From: Ambrosia x helenae
Lineage: Eukaryota; Streptophyta; Magnoliopsida; Asterales; Asteraceae
Direction of reading: 5' to 3'
DNA length: 64,000 bases
Assembly: GCA_030844895.1 (NCBI GenBank)
Contig: CM061233.1
Location: 49,405,453-49,469,452 of the forward strand
Shown here: in pieces, positions 12,801 to 24,096 of the stretch
Layout: every line of letters begins with the position of its first letter
Position numbering within the stretch: position 1 is the stretch's first letter
The notes under the pieces: model-generated
What the model saw: only the letters and a program-made list of their open reading frames with translations
Databases searched by the model: none
What the model was told of the DNA's origin: nothing
Translations under genes and position numbers: made by a program

Positions 12801-13403
12801 GGAATAGTACTATTGGTTCTTGACGAGACCCACCCCGGTTGATTAGCGATCAACACGGAAGGACCACGGGGTGCGACGATATTCTAAATTAGTTGTTACC
12901 ATGTAAACAACTTGCGGGGCAAAGTAAAATAGTCTGGTTTTGGTTACGGGCCTATGGGGATTCCATCGGTATTAGGACTTGCAACCCTAATAGCATATGT
13001 AGCACATTTCTTATTTCGTTATGCGCACTTATTTACAAATGAATGTTAATTTATTTGTGTGTCAAAACCTGTGAAACTCACCAATATATTTATATATTGA
13101 CGTTTTCCCTAACATATCTTTCAGGTAACTAAGAATGTGAAGGCGTGAAATGGCTAAGGCGGGCGAAATAAAGACGAGACAGACTTTTGTTAGGGATTTA
13201 CTAATATTTCCTATGGGATTGGGAAATAGTTGAAAATCCTTATTTTGTTAAAAACTACATTTTGGGACGTGTATCTAAACAAAATACTTTCCGCCGTCTA
13301 ATGAATGTTTATTTTCTAAATTATGTGTTTGTTTAATCTTGGCTATGAAGCATTTCTCTTTCGCGCCCACGCCACGTGTTTCCGCCGTTGTCGTGGTGTG
13401 ACA
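9778..13403 (+). repeat. 3' LTR, complete, 3,626 bp
   Basis: Starts TGTGACG after the polypurine tract and ends TGTGACA. It is collinear with the 5' LTR from 10,152 on. The flanking TTATG at 13,404-13,408 would be one copy of the 5-bp target duplication; the other is outside the window. The first ~1.7 kb has a diverged relative at 55,722-57,505. Confidence 0.93.
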
Positions 13404-13622
13404 TTATGTGTGTTTGTATTCGGATGTATGTATGTATGCATATAGATGAATTGTTAAATCAAGGTACAATCATATGTGTCTGTAACCGTATGTATACATA
13501 TATGTATGGAGATGTGTTTGTTTGGTTCCAACACTCATATATATCTATATGTATATCGCATATATGTATAATTACACATATATGTTCTTGGAACTTGATC
13601 TTTACATGCTTGTCCATGTGCG

Positions 13623-13658
<36 letters not shown>

Positions 13659-14315
13659 CCGAATGAGTTATGTTTGGTTTATATTGATTGTGGTCTAATC
13701 AAACTTATGTATAGATACACACATACGACCAAAAATTTGTGTGATTACATGATGAATTGATTGAAATCCACTATTTCATGGTGATATATTCATGGTGTTG
13801 TGGTAAATTATGGATCTCATATGTATGGATTGTTAAATGATAACAACATGGTATTAATCACATTAAATGTCATGTGTTAATTTTGTTCAAACATATGTTG
13901 TATTCATGTTTAACTTGTGTTACACACATTTTTTAGTCTTAAACCCATAAATTGTAAAATTTCATGATCTTATATGTCGGACATTCACAATTTATCTCAT
14001 GGGTGTTCGAGATTTGATTAGTTTCCCAATTGGACAATGTTACGTGAAATCTGGTTTTGTTTGTTTGTAATAATCGGGCATTCGGTTGCTCTCTGCTGAG
14101 CATGTGATTGACTTGACTGTCATTGTCAATTGTTTTAGAATTGTTCGGAAGTTGCATGCGTAATCGGGAAAATGTAATGATTTCCTAAACTACCTTGGGC
14201 TTTGCTAGACTCGGGGTGACAAATTTACTGTAAAAATGTCTAATGCATGACTAAAAGTGACAAAATTTGTGAGAATGTGTACGGATCTTGACCTGAAAAT
14301 CCGGTGGGTGTCACA
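13404..14315 (+). repeat. Right-hand part of an older LTR interrupted by the Ty3/gypsy element
   Basis: The end of this segment, with CTTTGCTAGACT, TTGACCTGA and a terminal GGTGGGTGTCACA, matches the end of the solo LTR at 37,162-40,208. Its early part has the same ATGTATG/CATATATG-rich texture. The left part should lie beyond the window start, on the other side of the younger insertion. It contains (CA)n(TA)n near 13,622-13,658. Confidence 0.7.
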
Positions 14316-14655
14316 CCACTCCTACTGTTGTTGCTGCTGCCCCTCCTACTACTAGCTACTCCAACTGCTCCTGTTGCCGCTGCCACCACCGTTAACGTAC
14401 AACATTAAAAAAATAAGTTTCAATTTAGTTAATTCATATCCGCTCTTTATATTACTCTTAACATTTTTTTCTTACACATTTATAAATGATAAAACATATA
14501 CATGTATAAATGATAAACTTTCACATGTGTAATTATCAAATTAATTTAGTTTGAACAACCTTAAAGTTTATATTTTTCTAAAAATAAAACTACGATTCAA
14601 ACGGGGTATTGATGTTTATTTAACAAGCTTGGTTTTTATTTTATGTTTGTTTATA
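14316..14655. other. No recognised gene
   Basis: Begins with a low-complexity stretch of CTG/CTA-like triplets (to about 14,390) and continues as AT-rich sequence. I see no coding frame or element boundary. Confidence 0.5.
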
Positions 14656-15012
14656 TGGGTCAAATTATCCTACATAGTGTATAAAAATAATAAAGGTGAG
14701 AATGGTACTAAAAACACAATGAATTACGAAATATAACACAATAGGTCACAAAATATAACGCAATGCCAAAGAAAAAAATATACAATGAATCATAAAAATG
14801 AAACAATAATGAAAATAAAGAAAAGACACAATGCAACATGAAGGACACAATTATATAACACAAATTCTAAAAATTACAAGCTAAAAATCCACAAAATCAA
14901 AAACTTTTTTAAACACACACTCTATCATCTTGAATGAGTTCTATTGGATTTCGTTTGATACCCTTCGTACGACTTCTTATTTCTTTTTTACCGTGTATGT
15001 GATCCTAACCCT
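14656..15012 (-). repeat. Unclassified dispersed repeat, copy A, with CATTGTGTC motifs
   Basis: The reverse complement aligns along its length to copy B at 27,712-28,107. Shared blocks include GTTAGGATCA, AGAAGTCGTA, GGGTATCAAAC, GAACTCATTCAAG, then a series of CATTGTGTC-like motifs and a final GTAGGATAATTTGACCC-like end. No coding frame is visible. It could be a non-autonomous transposon or the end of a larger one. Confidence 0.7.
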
Positions 15013-15599
15013 TATTTAGACTAAGTGTTGTGGCCCACCTTAAGCACACACTCTATCCTCTAATATTATGACAACTGGGCGCTGACGTGGCACTGTGATA
15101 ATGCTATAGCTTACTCACTTGACCCTGTTGTGGCTCAAGGTCAACAGTGGCTTTATCCCTTTTTTTTTCAAAAACAATTATTGTTTAAAATGTTATTTAA
15201 CATTATTATTAGAAGACAAAATAAATAATAAGACATAAAATATTACAATTAATAAAAAAAACATTACACATCATTAATAAAAAATAAATAAAGAACTACT
15301 AAAACTACTAGTTATTGTTTTACTTGTCTTCAAATTCCTTTGCGATACGCTCCTGTTCTCGTTCAAGTATCGTTCGACGACTAATGAGGAGATTGCTAAA
15401 GTCCTCTGTAAGAAAGTCCATGTTCCTCATTATTATTTTAGAAACTTTCGCTTACAAAGTCATCTACATGGTACTTATTTTACTAATCTCTGTCGAGAAT
15501 TCAGCATCAGCTTCATTAAAAACTAGTTTTTCCCAGTCCCTTCCAACTGGTTTACGTGGAGACGGGTCAACAGCCTCTTCAACCCGAAGAAGTAGTTTT
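15013..15599. other. No recognised gene
   Basis: AT-rich intergenic sequence. Short open frames on both strands show no family resemblance. The right part may belong to the degraded Myb/SANT-like gene that follows. Confidence 0.4.
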
Positions 15600-16310
15600 C
15601 GTCCACTTTGAGCCTCCTTTTCTCATTTCTTCGACCGAAATTAGCTCGACCCATTTCGAGAAACTGCGAAGAATTCTCCACAAGTAGTCCTCATCCCACA
15701 TTTTTGTGGTCTTGTATTTGGGAAAAACCTCTTGCTTCCATTAGTCGCAAGTAGATTTGTAAACTTCAAGATCCCTACTACCACTTGCTCGCATTCGGTT
15801 ACTATTCCTATTATGAATATTCGTTAACAAGCCCACGTATTTTTGAATTTCGACCCACCAGCGGGACATCGTATCGGGAGAACGAGCTTCACTCCCCATT
15901 TCTTTGTAGAAAATGTCACGGATGTTTTCCAAAACACTTTCGCCCTTTGATAGTACGCTACAAAATAAAAACAAATAATTATAAAAAGTCTTTAGGTAAC
16001 AAAAAAAAAATATATACATAAAAAATTATATACCGGCTTTTTAATCTTCGGAAACTTCAACCCACGCATGACACAATGCTATTTTCTCTTCTTTTGTTCA
16101 TGGCGTCGCTTGCCGTTTTGAACGTGTTTCTTGTTCGGCCGTTTGGGTCGGCTGTCTTGATATTCCACTTCTCCCGCCACCTCTTGTGCCCTTCTTTTGT
16201 CCTCATTTTTTTTGTTCGACATCTTGGGGTTGCGTATCTGGAATAACAAAATCCGGAGACAGGGGTGGCATTTGACTAAGGTTTTGGTCAAATTATGTTT
16301 TCGTTCCAAA
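15600..16310 (-). pseudogene. Degraded Myb/SANT-like protein gene (PIF/Harbinger ORF1 type)
   Basis: Read on the minus strand, pieces in different frames give a basic N terminus (NKKHVQNGKRRH), then ALCHAWVEVSED, then IFYKEMGSEARSPDTMSRWW and, after a stop, DEDYLWRILRSFSKWVEL. This order matches the plant Myb/SANT-like family often annotated as glutathione S-transferase T3-like. That family is related to the DNA-binding ORF1 protein of PIF/Harbinger transposons. Stops and frame changes between the pieces mean it cannot make a protein as it stands. No Harbinger transposase is visible nearby. The N-terminal exon is duplicated at 16,838-17,330. Confidence 0.45.
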
Positions 16311-16505
16311 CCAGTCTTCCGTCATGAATTCTAGAGCCGGTGAATAATAACCTTCTCAAGACGTGTTTTCAGTTTTGGTTTGAAGATGTTTTTATAGTAG
16401 TTTAATAGTTTGATCTTTGAATTTTTGTGAGTTTGTAAATGATTTGAATGGTTTTTATAAAGTTTAAAACTGTTTTTTTATAAAGGCCCAAAACTAGTTG
16501 TTGCC
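16005..16505. repeat. Direct repeat, copy 1 (~490 bp)
   Basis: Shares TTATATACCGGCTTTT, ATGGCGTCGCTTGCCGTTTT and the following ~450 bases with copy 2 at 16,838-17,330. It covers the N-terminal exon of the Myb/SANT-like relic and its upstream DNA. After copy 1 there are ~280 extra bases, then a shared AAATTCATTCCCCA block that follows copy 2 directly. Confidence 0.8.
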
Positions 16506-16837
16506 AACAGTCAACAATCAACGTGAGCATGGTAGCGTGGGCTCGCTCGCGACCACAATCGCGCATGTATGTTGTGGTGTTTGCGAGCCACGTGGATCAG
16601 CTGACCGCTCGCTCACGGCCCATAACATATAGTCTTATATTTAAGTTTCGTTTTGTTCGTTTAGTATATAGACAGACATAAGCAAACAACTAGTTCATTT
16701 TAGTAACCAACGAATAACGAATATCGTTATTTATGTGTTCATGTTTGTTTATTTGTTCTCTTAAAATTCTAACAAACAAATACACACATAAATTCATTCC
16801 CCAATGTTACCTTAATATGTATGTACAATAATATATA

Positions 16838-17330
16838 CATAAAAAATTATATACCGGCTTTTCAATTTTTGGAAATTTCAACCCACGCACAACACAACGT
16901 TATTTTCTCTACTTTTGTCCATGGCGTCGCTTGCCGTTTTGGACATGTTTCTTGTTTGGCCGTCTTGATGTTCCACCTCTCCCGCCACCTCTCACACCCT
17001 TCTTTTGTCCTTGATTTTTTGCCGACATCTTGTGGTTGCGTATCCGGAATAACAAAATCCTAAGACGGGGGTGGCATTTGGCTAAGGTTTTGATCAAATT
17101 ATGTGTTCGTACCAAACCAGTCTTCCGTTATGAATTCTAGAGCCGATGAATAATAACCTTCTCACGACGTGATTTCCATTTCGGTTTGAAGATGTTTTTG
17201 TAGTAGTTTTATAGTTTGATGTTTGAAGGTTTGAATGTTTGTGAGTTTGTAAATGATTTGAATGGTTTTTATAAAGTTTAAAATTGAGTTTTTTGTAAAG
17301 ACCCAAAACTAGTCGTTGCAAACGGTCATA
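16838..17330. repeat. Direct repeat, copy 2 (~490 bp)
   Basis: Second copy of the repeat described at 16,005. Point changes and small indels show the duplication is not recent. Confidence 0.8.
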
Positions 17331-17951
17331 AATTCATTCCCCATTGTTACCTTAATATGTATGTACCATTAGTCCATTACACCCTATCCACTAAATGTCA
17401 CGCCTTCACATTTGTTTTGGATTTTTAGAGCGGAATGGGCACCCTCCGTTAGAGGTGGTCGGTTTGTGTAGCCAATCGGCTACACTATTCCAACCAAGGA
17501 GGATTTGGAAATCGGTTTATGCAAGCCGAAGAGAGAAGATATAGAAGGCCGAAGAAAGAGAAGAAAAAAATGGGTTTTTGGGTGGAGACTATCTCGTGGA
17601 GTATGTGTGATTGGAGGGTATAGTAAAGTGGTGATGTCCTTGGTTTCAAGCTACTTTAGGTTTGACATTTCCGATATTTAGGCTACTTTATGCAAGTTTG
17701 AGATTGAAATGACGTGACGCGATGTGATTGATGCACCACAGGCTACATATGGCTTGTGCCCCTTCCTCCGTCAAATACCTTTTAGCCGTCAAGTTATAAT
17801 TTTGCAAATTTATAAATGAATATTACTCACCTCTTCAATCATTTGGAGCTCACTTTCGGTTAATTATTCATTAACTCATAATTAAATATCTTATCTTCTT
17901 CATTTCTTTTAATTTCATTAATTGTATTTATTGATCAAGATAATTGTTGTT
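17331..17951. other. No recognised gene; contains a perfect hairpin
   Basis: Non-coding sequence upstream of the LINE. It includes GTGTAGCC-AATC-GGCTACAC at 17,466-17,485, a perfect 8-bp stem with a 4-base loop. The remainder is AT-rich without recognisable structure. Confidence 0.5.
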
Positions 17952-17956
17952 AATTA

Positions 17957-17968
<12 letters not shown>
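17952..17968 (+). repeat. Left target-site duplication of the LINE
   Basis: AATTATTTAGTTTTTTT, repeated exactly at 23,758-23,774. The preceding bases give a TT|AA nick context, typical of L1 endonuclease. The T run continues to 17,986 (25 T in all), longer than in the right copy. Confidence 0.88.
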
Positions 17969-17989
<21 letters not shown>

Positions 17990-17997
17990 CAACCAGA

Positions 17998-19935
17998 ATG
18001 GCGACTCTTGAGGAAGGGGAGATACCACCGGAAAACTCGAAGGCGAAAGATCAAGGGTCCGTCACTTTCTTTCTATCCAACCTGCCCGATGGGATTACTA
18101 CAGAAGAATTAAGGATGGAAAGTGGGAGGTGTGGTATGCTGAGCGACGTTTACTTAGCAAGAAAGCGGGATAGGTTCGGGAAAGTCTTTGCGTTCGTGAG
18201 GTTCAATAACGTGAAGGATGTACAGAGAATGACGAAGGCCCTGAACAGTCTAGCTGCTTTTGGTAGACGTGTTTTTGCCAAGGTAGCTAGATTCAGTAAG
18301 GAGGATAGTAAAGCTAGGTTGGGACTAAAAGGTGGGGGGAGCTCGATACCGAGGAGGGATTATACGGGTGGTCAAAATGTAAATGCTGGTGAACCAAGCT
18401 ATGTTAACGAAAATGGTGGCTTTAAGGGTAACTTATCCTTCAGGGAAAAGCTGACGGGTAGGAAGGATGTAGCAAATGGGTTGGATCTGATGACCGTTGT
18501 GCTCGACGATAAGACGGCTGAGGAGAAAAGGTTCTGGTTGGGTAGATCGGTGGTAGGGCAGGCGAAGAGTTATTACTCGTTGTGCAAGCTCCCTGATGGT
18601 CTAAATGGGTTGGAGAGTATGAAGGTTGAGCTTAGATATATTGGTGGTCTGAAGGTCTTAATGTCTTTTTCTACACCGGAGAAAGCTAACGAGTTCTCGA
18701 GCATGACACAATTTTGGGAAGAATGGTTCTCCAGGGTAGACGTCTGGACGGGCCAAGTGTGGGAGTACGAAAGGTTAACATGGATCAAGATAACAGGGCT
18801 GCCGTTAATAATTTCGTCGGTAGAAAATGTGGGTAGAATTGCTGCTCAATTTGGGGAAGTAATTAACGAAGCGGAGAATGGAATGGCGAACACGGATCTG
18901 TCCGGTGTTTATGTCGGGGTTCTTACTAGGAGAAAAAACAAGATTGACGAAGAGATCCGAGTTGTGTGGAGGGGTGAAGAATTCTCATGCTGGATATCCG
19001 AGGGGTCCGGTAGGTGGTTGCCGGACTATATCGGACAATCGGTGTCTTGTTTTGGTAAGGATGGTCAAGCCCAAGAGGATGTGGTGAAGGACGTAATATC
19101 GGAGGATGTCCAGACTGGTAAGAGTGCTCCGACGGATAGTACGTCCGGTCAGCAATTTTCGCCGTCTTTTTGCGCCGATGTGGCAGATGCTCCAAACTCG
19201 TCGGTGGGTTTAGCTGGATACGAAGGGTCAGGAGGAGATGGAGGGTCGACACTGCATGGGGAAGGTGGGTTTTCGAAAACAGTTAATGTGCATGGGGAAG
19301 TTGAAAAGAATGGTGGGGCCCTAGGCAAGTCTGATGAATCTAGTACAGGGGTGGATGGTGAACCGGGTCAATATGAAGGTGGTGGGGTTCAGCAGGAAGC
19401 TAGTGGGCCAGAGCTAGGACAACTTAAGAATCCAAATGGGTGGGTTTCTGGGTCAAAAAAAGATGGTGTCAAAACTAAGAGGAAAAGGTCTTTTGGGCTC
19501 CAGGCCCGTAAAGGAGTTTTAAAAATAAAAAGCAGACCAAATTTACCCTCTATTTCTGAAGGCAACTTTATTAATTTAGAGGGTGAAAAGTCTTCTTCAT
19601 CATCAGGTGGATTAAAGAAAAGGAGAAAGAAGGGAAGTAGGTTGGGTGTAAGGTTGAAGAATAAGGAGTCTGAGCAAATCGATGATCTTGAGAAGCTGAA
19701 CTGTGGCAGTGTTGAAGACGAGTACGTGTCTGACTGGACTCTGGAAGACGAGGGAGATGCCAAGGTGGAGAACTCGATTAACGGTACGACTAGTCAGCTA
19801 TCTGAAGAAGGTAAGTTAACTGAACTTGGGCTCACAAAAGAGGTGGGTAACTCGGTGGGGTTGAGTTTTAATGGGTTTGAAGAAGTGGTAGTTAACAAGA
19901 TTGAGGTTGAAATGGAGACTGGGGTTCTAAAATGA
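17998..19935 (+). CDS. LINE ORF1: RNA-binding protein with RRM
   Basis: 645 residues, intact. An RNA-recognition motif spans about residues 20-100, with RNP2-like FFLSNL and RNP1-like GKVFAFVRF. Residues about 170-345 resemble the DUF4283-like region common in plant L1 ORF1 proteins. The C-terminal half is Gly/Ser-rich and charged, with basic patches (KTKRKR, KKRRKKG). It should bind the element RNA and form the ribonucleoprotein used in retrotransposition. Its TGA stop overlaps the start codon of ORF2 as ATGA. Confidence 0.88.
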   Translation: MATLEEGEIPPENSKAKDQGSVTFFLSNLPDGITTEELRMESGRCGMLSDVYLARKRDRFGKVFAFVRFNNVKDVQRMTKALNSLAAFGRRVFAKVARFSKEDSKARLGLKGGGSSIPRRDYTGGQNVNAGEPSYVNENGGFKGNLSFREKLTGRKDVANGLDLMTVVLDDKTAEEKRFWLGRSVVGQAKSYYSLCKLPDGLNGLESMKVELRYIGGLKVLMSFSTPEKANEFSSMTQFWEEWFSRVDVWTGQVWEYERLTWIKITGLPLIISSVENVGRIAAQFGEVINEAENGMANTDLSGVYVGVLTRRKNKIDEEIRVVWRGEEFSCWISEGSGRWLPDYIGQSVSCFGKDGQAQEDVVKDVISEDVQTGKSAPTDSTSGQQFSPSFCADVADAPNSSVGLAGYEGSGGDGGSTLHGEGGFSKTVNVHGEVEKNGGALGKSDESSTGVDGEPGQYEGGGVQQEASGPELGQLKNPNGWVSGSKKDGVKTKRKRSFGLQARKGVLKIKSRPNLPSISEGNFINLEGEKSSSSSGGLKKRRKKGSRLGVRLKNKESEQIDDLEKLNCGSVEDEYVSDWTLEDEGDAKVENSINGTTSQLSEEGKLTELGLTKEVGNSVGLSFNGFEEVVVNKIEVEMETGVLK

Positions 19936-22900
19936 ATTATTTATCTTTTAATCTAAAAGGGGCAGGGGGGGCTGTAAAATCGGCAAATGTTAGACAGTTA
20001 AAACAGAAGTTTAATATTTCGTGTATTGGGATTCAAGAAACCCAGATGGCGACTTTGTCTGAATTTCAGATTAGTAAATTTTGGGATGGATCAGATTATG
20101 AGAAAGTGGTGGTTGACGCGGCTGGTAGATCCGGTGGGTTGTTAAGTATATGGGACTCGAAAAAATTTAATGTGAGTATTATCCGAAAGGGACAAAATTT
20201 TATTCTGGTAGGTGGGTTGTGTAGTGGGCGTCAGGAGTTAATATTGGTGGTAAATGTGTATGCGCCTAATGATCCAGCGGCTCGGAAGACGCTTTGGGCT
20301 GAATTACTCAGGTTGAAGCAGGAATTCTTGGGTGTTTGGATATTTTTTGGAGATTTCAATGACGTTAGGTGCGAAAGTGAAAGAATGAATTCGGTATTTG
20401 TGGCAGCAAATGCCATGGCTTTTAACAATTTCATTGCAGAAGCGGGGTTATTAGAATACAATATGGGCGGTAGAAAATTCACTTATATGTCATCGGACGG
20501 ATCAAAGCTAAGTAAATTGGACAGGTTCCTTGTGTGTGAAGGTTTTATGTCTATTTGGGCCGAGGCCAAGGTCACGGCTTTAGATAGACAAGTGTCGGAC
20601 CACTCGCCAATTCTGTGCTCGATTTGTGATGGCAATTTTGGTCCTAGTCCATTCCGTTTCTACAATTCATGGATTGGGAAAGTGGGTTTAGAAAATGCTA
20701 TTTCAGCAGGAATGAATAGTGGAGTGGAAGCAACACGTGGCGATGTAATTTTGGGGCTAAAGCTGAAATCCGTAAAAGAGCATATTAAGAAATGGAGGGC
20801 AGATTGTGGTGAAGCAGACGATGCATTGGTAAAATGTGCTAGAAGTCAAGTTAAAAATATCGAAAGGGTGGCAGAAAGTAGATTATTGGACGACAATGAA
20901 AGGAATGTTTGGAAAGAGGCAAAGTTATTAATCAAGAAATGGGAATGGGAGCGAATTAGGGACCTAAAACAGAAAGCAAAACTGGAGTGGATTGCAAGTG
21001 GCGATGAGAATTCGGCTTATTTCCATGGGGTTATTAATAGCAGGAAAGCAAGAAATAGAGTATCGGGATTATATGTTGACGGGGTCTGGGTGGAGGAGCC
21101 GAACATAATTAAGAAAAAGGCAGTGGATATTTTTAGATCAAAGTTTGATGAACCGATGACTAATAGACCTAGGTTATCGGGGGAAGGCTTTAGGAGGATT
21201 ACGGACGAGGATGCGGTTTGTCTTGTGGCACCTTTCTCTAAGGAGGAAATACTCGAGGCGGTTAAAGACTGTGGTAGTGATAAATCTCCCGGACCGGATG
21301 GATTCTCTTTCGAATTTGTGAAACAATATTGGCCACGACTTGAATCCTATGTGGAAAAGGTGATGGACGAATTTTTTGTTCATGGGTCCTTACATTCATC
21401 ATGTAATTCCTCCTTTGTAGCATTAATTCCAAAGGTTAAGGATCCTATGACGTTTTCGGACTTTCGCCCAATATCCTTGATAGGTGTGATTGGGAAGATA
21501 ATATCTAAGGTTTTAGTGGCGAGATTAAAAAAGGTCATTGGGAAGGTGATATCTCCGGTTCAATCAGCTTTCATCCAAGACAGGAATATATTCGATGGTC
21601 CCTTAATTGCAAACGAGGTGGTGTCATGGGCCAAAAGATATAAAAAGAAACTCCTGCTCTTTAAAGCGGATTTTGAAAAGGCGTATGACTGCGTATCATG
21701 GAAGTTTTTGCTGAATATTATGCATCATATGGGATTTCCTTCAAGATGGAAAAATTGGATTATGGGGTTGTTGGTCACAGGGAGGGCAAGGGTTCTGATC
21801 AACGGGGCGCCAACTGAAGAATTTCAACTTAAAAGAGGATTGAGGCAGGGGGATCCTCTATCTCCTTTCTTGTTTACAATGGTGATGGAAGCGCTTCACG
21901 TTATGATGAAGAGGGCAACGGAAGCAGGGACGTTTAATGGGGTACACCTACCAAATGAAGGTCCGGTTATATCGCATCTATTCTATGCGGATGATGCTTT
22001 GTTTCTTGGGCAATGGACTGAAGAAAACATCCAGAATCTAAATCGGATTCTTAGATGTTTCTCTATCGCCTCGGGTTTGAGTGTAAATCTGAATAAGAGC
22101 AACCTTTTCGGGATAAATGTCGAAGCGGCAGAAATAGATTACGTGGCAGAAATTCTTAAGTGCAAGAAAGGTTCATTGCCTTTTATTTATCTAGGGTTAC
22201 CGGTGAGCAACAATATGAAAAGAATCAATAGTTGGAGTCCGGTAGTGGAGAAATTCCAGTCTAAACTAACGCTTTGGAAAGCAAAATTTTTGTCTTTTGC
22301 AGGTAGAGCTGTCTTGGTTAAAGCCGTCCTGGGTGCTGTCCCGAACTACTTTTTATCTCTATTTCGTGCACCGGTGGGAGTAATAAAAATGCTGGAAGGG
22401 TTGCGGAGAAGATTCTTGTGGGGCGGATCAGGTTACGCATAATAAAATTAAGTGGATTGCGTGGGAGACGATTGTTAAACCGAAGAGAAAGGGTGGGTTG
22501 GGGGTGGGAAGCATTGAAGACCTCAACCTTGCTTTATTAGTCAAGTGGTGGTGGCGTTATAAGTCGGCACCTATGCAACTGTGGCGAAGCGTGGTTAAAG
22601 CGATTCACAGCGGTAGAGGCTGCCAAGGTTTTCTGCCAGTCAAGAAGACTTTAACGGGAACATGGGCGAATATTGCTGGTATAAAAAATGAAATGGTCAA
22701 GAGGGGTTTGGAGCTGGAATCTAAATTTATTTGCAATAGCGGGAGCGGGAATACAATTAGATTTTGGGAGGATCTGTGGTGTTTGGATAAAAGGCTGATG
22801 GAGGAATTTCCTGGTTTGTACTCGATATGTAAGAAGAAGAATCTGGTTGTTAGTGAATGTTATAAGTTTTTAAACGGCCTAATATGGTGGGACATTCCGT

Positions 22901-23601
22901 GGAGCCGTCTGCCATCGTCGCCTGCTGAACTGACAGAAGCAACAAATTTGTGGCTGCTGGTTAACAGCTTTCGGCCTAATTCAGAGCCGGACCGTTGGCT
23001 TTGGTTAAATTCAGGTACGAAAGAGGAATTTTCAGTCAAACGGGTCAGATTAGTGCTGGAAAATCTGGATGGAGGGCTGTTACAAGGAACCGGTTTTGTG
23101 TGGAGTAAGATAGCGACGTCTAAAGTAAATTGTTTTGTTTGGAGGGTCCTTAAAAAGGGGATCCCAACTGCGGAGACGCTAGCGTACAGGGGTATACAGA
23201 TTGGAGACGGCATATGCAAAAGATGTGGACTTGAGCCGGAAACGGCGGATCACATTTTTACGCATTGTGTGTGGGCTAGAGCACTTTGGTGGAGTATCGG
23301 CGATTGGTTGCAGGAACCAGTTTTCAAAGACGAGAAGACAGTTGGAGCGACTCTTGAAGGCTGCTGGAAAATTGCTGGTGAAGAGGCTAAGAGGAAAGCG
23401 ATTTATGCGGTGGCTTTATTGGCGATATGGAAGCTTTGGCTGAAAAGGAATGAGAAGGTGTTCAGTAACGTATCTACAGCAACTCCGGCTTTGCTTGAAG
23501 AAATTAAAGTCGAGACTTATTGGTGGATGTCTAAAAGATCTAAGAATTCGGATCTTGAGAAGGCGAAGTGGTGGAATTTTTCTTTATTTGATAACGGTTA
23601 A
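19932..23601 (+). pseudogene. LINE ORF2: endonuclease-reverse transcriptase, one frameshift near 22,440
   Basis: The N terminus is an exonuclease/endonuclease/phosphatase domain with IQETQ (catalytic Glu), GDFND and SDHSP. Reverse transcriptase follows, from about residue 430, with FRPIS, the QSAFI block, RQGDPLSP and YADD at about 685-688. The first frame ends at a TAA at 22,440-22,442. Coding continues one frame over with NKIKWIAWET and runs to 23,601. That part ends with a zf-RVT finger (CKRCGLEPETADHIFTHC). Combined length would be about 1,220 residues, normal for plant L1. One small indel (for example a lost CA) explains the break; it is not in a homopolymer. Confidence 0.88.
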
Positions 23602-23757
23602 TAGTAGGTAGGAGAGGTCGAGTGTTTTATAATATGTAGACTTTTGCGATTGTGATTATGTGTCGGCCCAGGTAGCTTCTGGCTTAATGTGCCTGGGTGT
23701 CGATGGGTGTAATTATTTTGGGTGAAATGAAAGTTCCGTTTGCTTGTTCAAAAAAAA
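23602..23757 (+). other. LINE 3' UTR and A tail
   Basis: About 150 bases after the ORF2 stop, ending in CTTGTTC and A9-10, directly followed by the right target-site copy. Confidence 0.8.
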
Positions 23758-23774
23758 AATTATTTAGTTTTTTT
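23758..23774 (+). repeat. Right target-site duplication of the LINE
   Basis: Exact copy of the 17 bases at 17,952-17,968, directly after the A tail. Confidence 0.88.
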
Positions 23775-24096
23775 GTCTCCACTCATAATCACCAAAATAT
23801 TTCAAATACGAGGCCGGTGGGTTGGCACCAATGAGTTGTCATCGTTACGCACTTTGGGTCCATGGTCGGTGCCTCCATATATTCTCTATACACAAAACTC
23901 AATTACTCGCCATTTAAAATGATTCCAAAATGGATACAAAAAATATGTCCATTATTTATTCAAACCTTTTTTTAAATCAAACTGGACACTATATAATCAT
24001 CGTTGAAGGGCTAACAATTAACAAGTTTACGTTTTAAACAAGACAAGCATCTAATTCATTTTGATATCATAGTTACCATACTATAGCCTATAAAAA

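Larger units (their letters stand above)
1..13403 (+). mobile_element. Ty3/gypsy LTR retrotransposon, chromovirus-like, 5' end cut by window edge
   Basis: Two near-identical long terminal repeats flank a primer-binding site, an extra ORF, a gag-pol polyprotein and a polypurine tract, in the canonical order PR-RT-RNaseH-INT. That order, with integrase last, defines Ty3/gypsy. The integrase C terminus carries a chromodomain-like block, which points to the chromovirus group; Tekay/Del is my best guess at the clade. The left LTR lacks about 374 bases because the window begins inside it. I counted about eight differences over 3,252 aligned LTR bases, mostly transitions, so the insertion is young. 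Full length would be about 13.8 kb. The insertion lies inside another LTR, whose tail follows directly. Confidence 0.95.
17969..23757 (+). mobile_element. L1-type LINE, near full length
   Basis: A two-ORF non-LTR retrotransposon bounded by a 17-bp target-site duplication and a short A tail (A9-10) after CTTGTTC. ORF1 is an RRM-type RNA-binding protein. ORF2 has an AP-like endonuclease, reverse transcriptase and C-terminal zf-RVT. Little 5' UTR remains: only about 11 bases separate the T tract from the ORF1 start codon. It stands in the upstream region of the aquaporin gene, in the same orientation. Confidence 0.9.
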
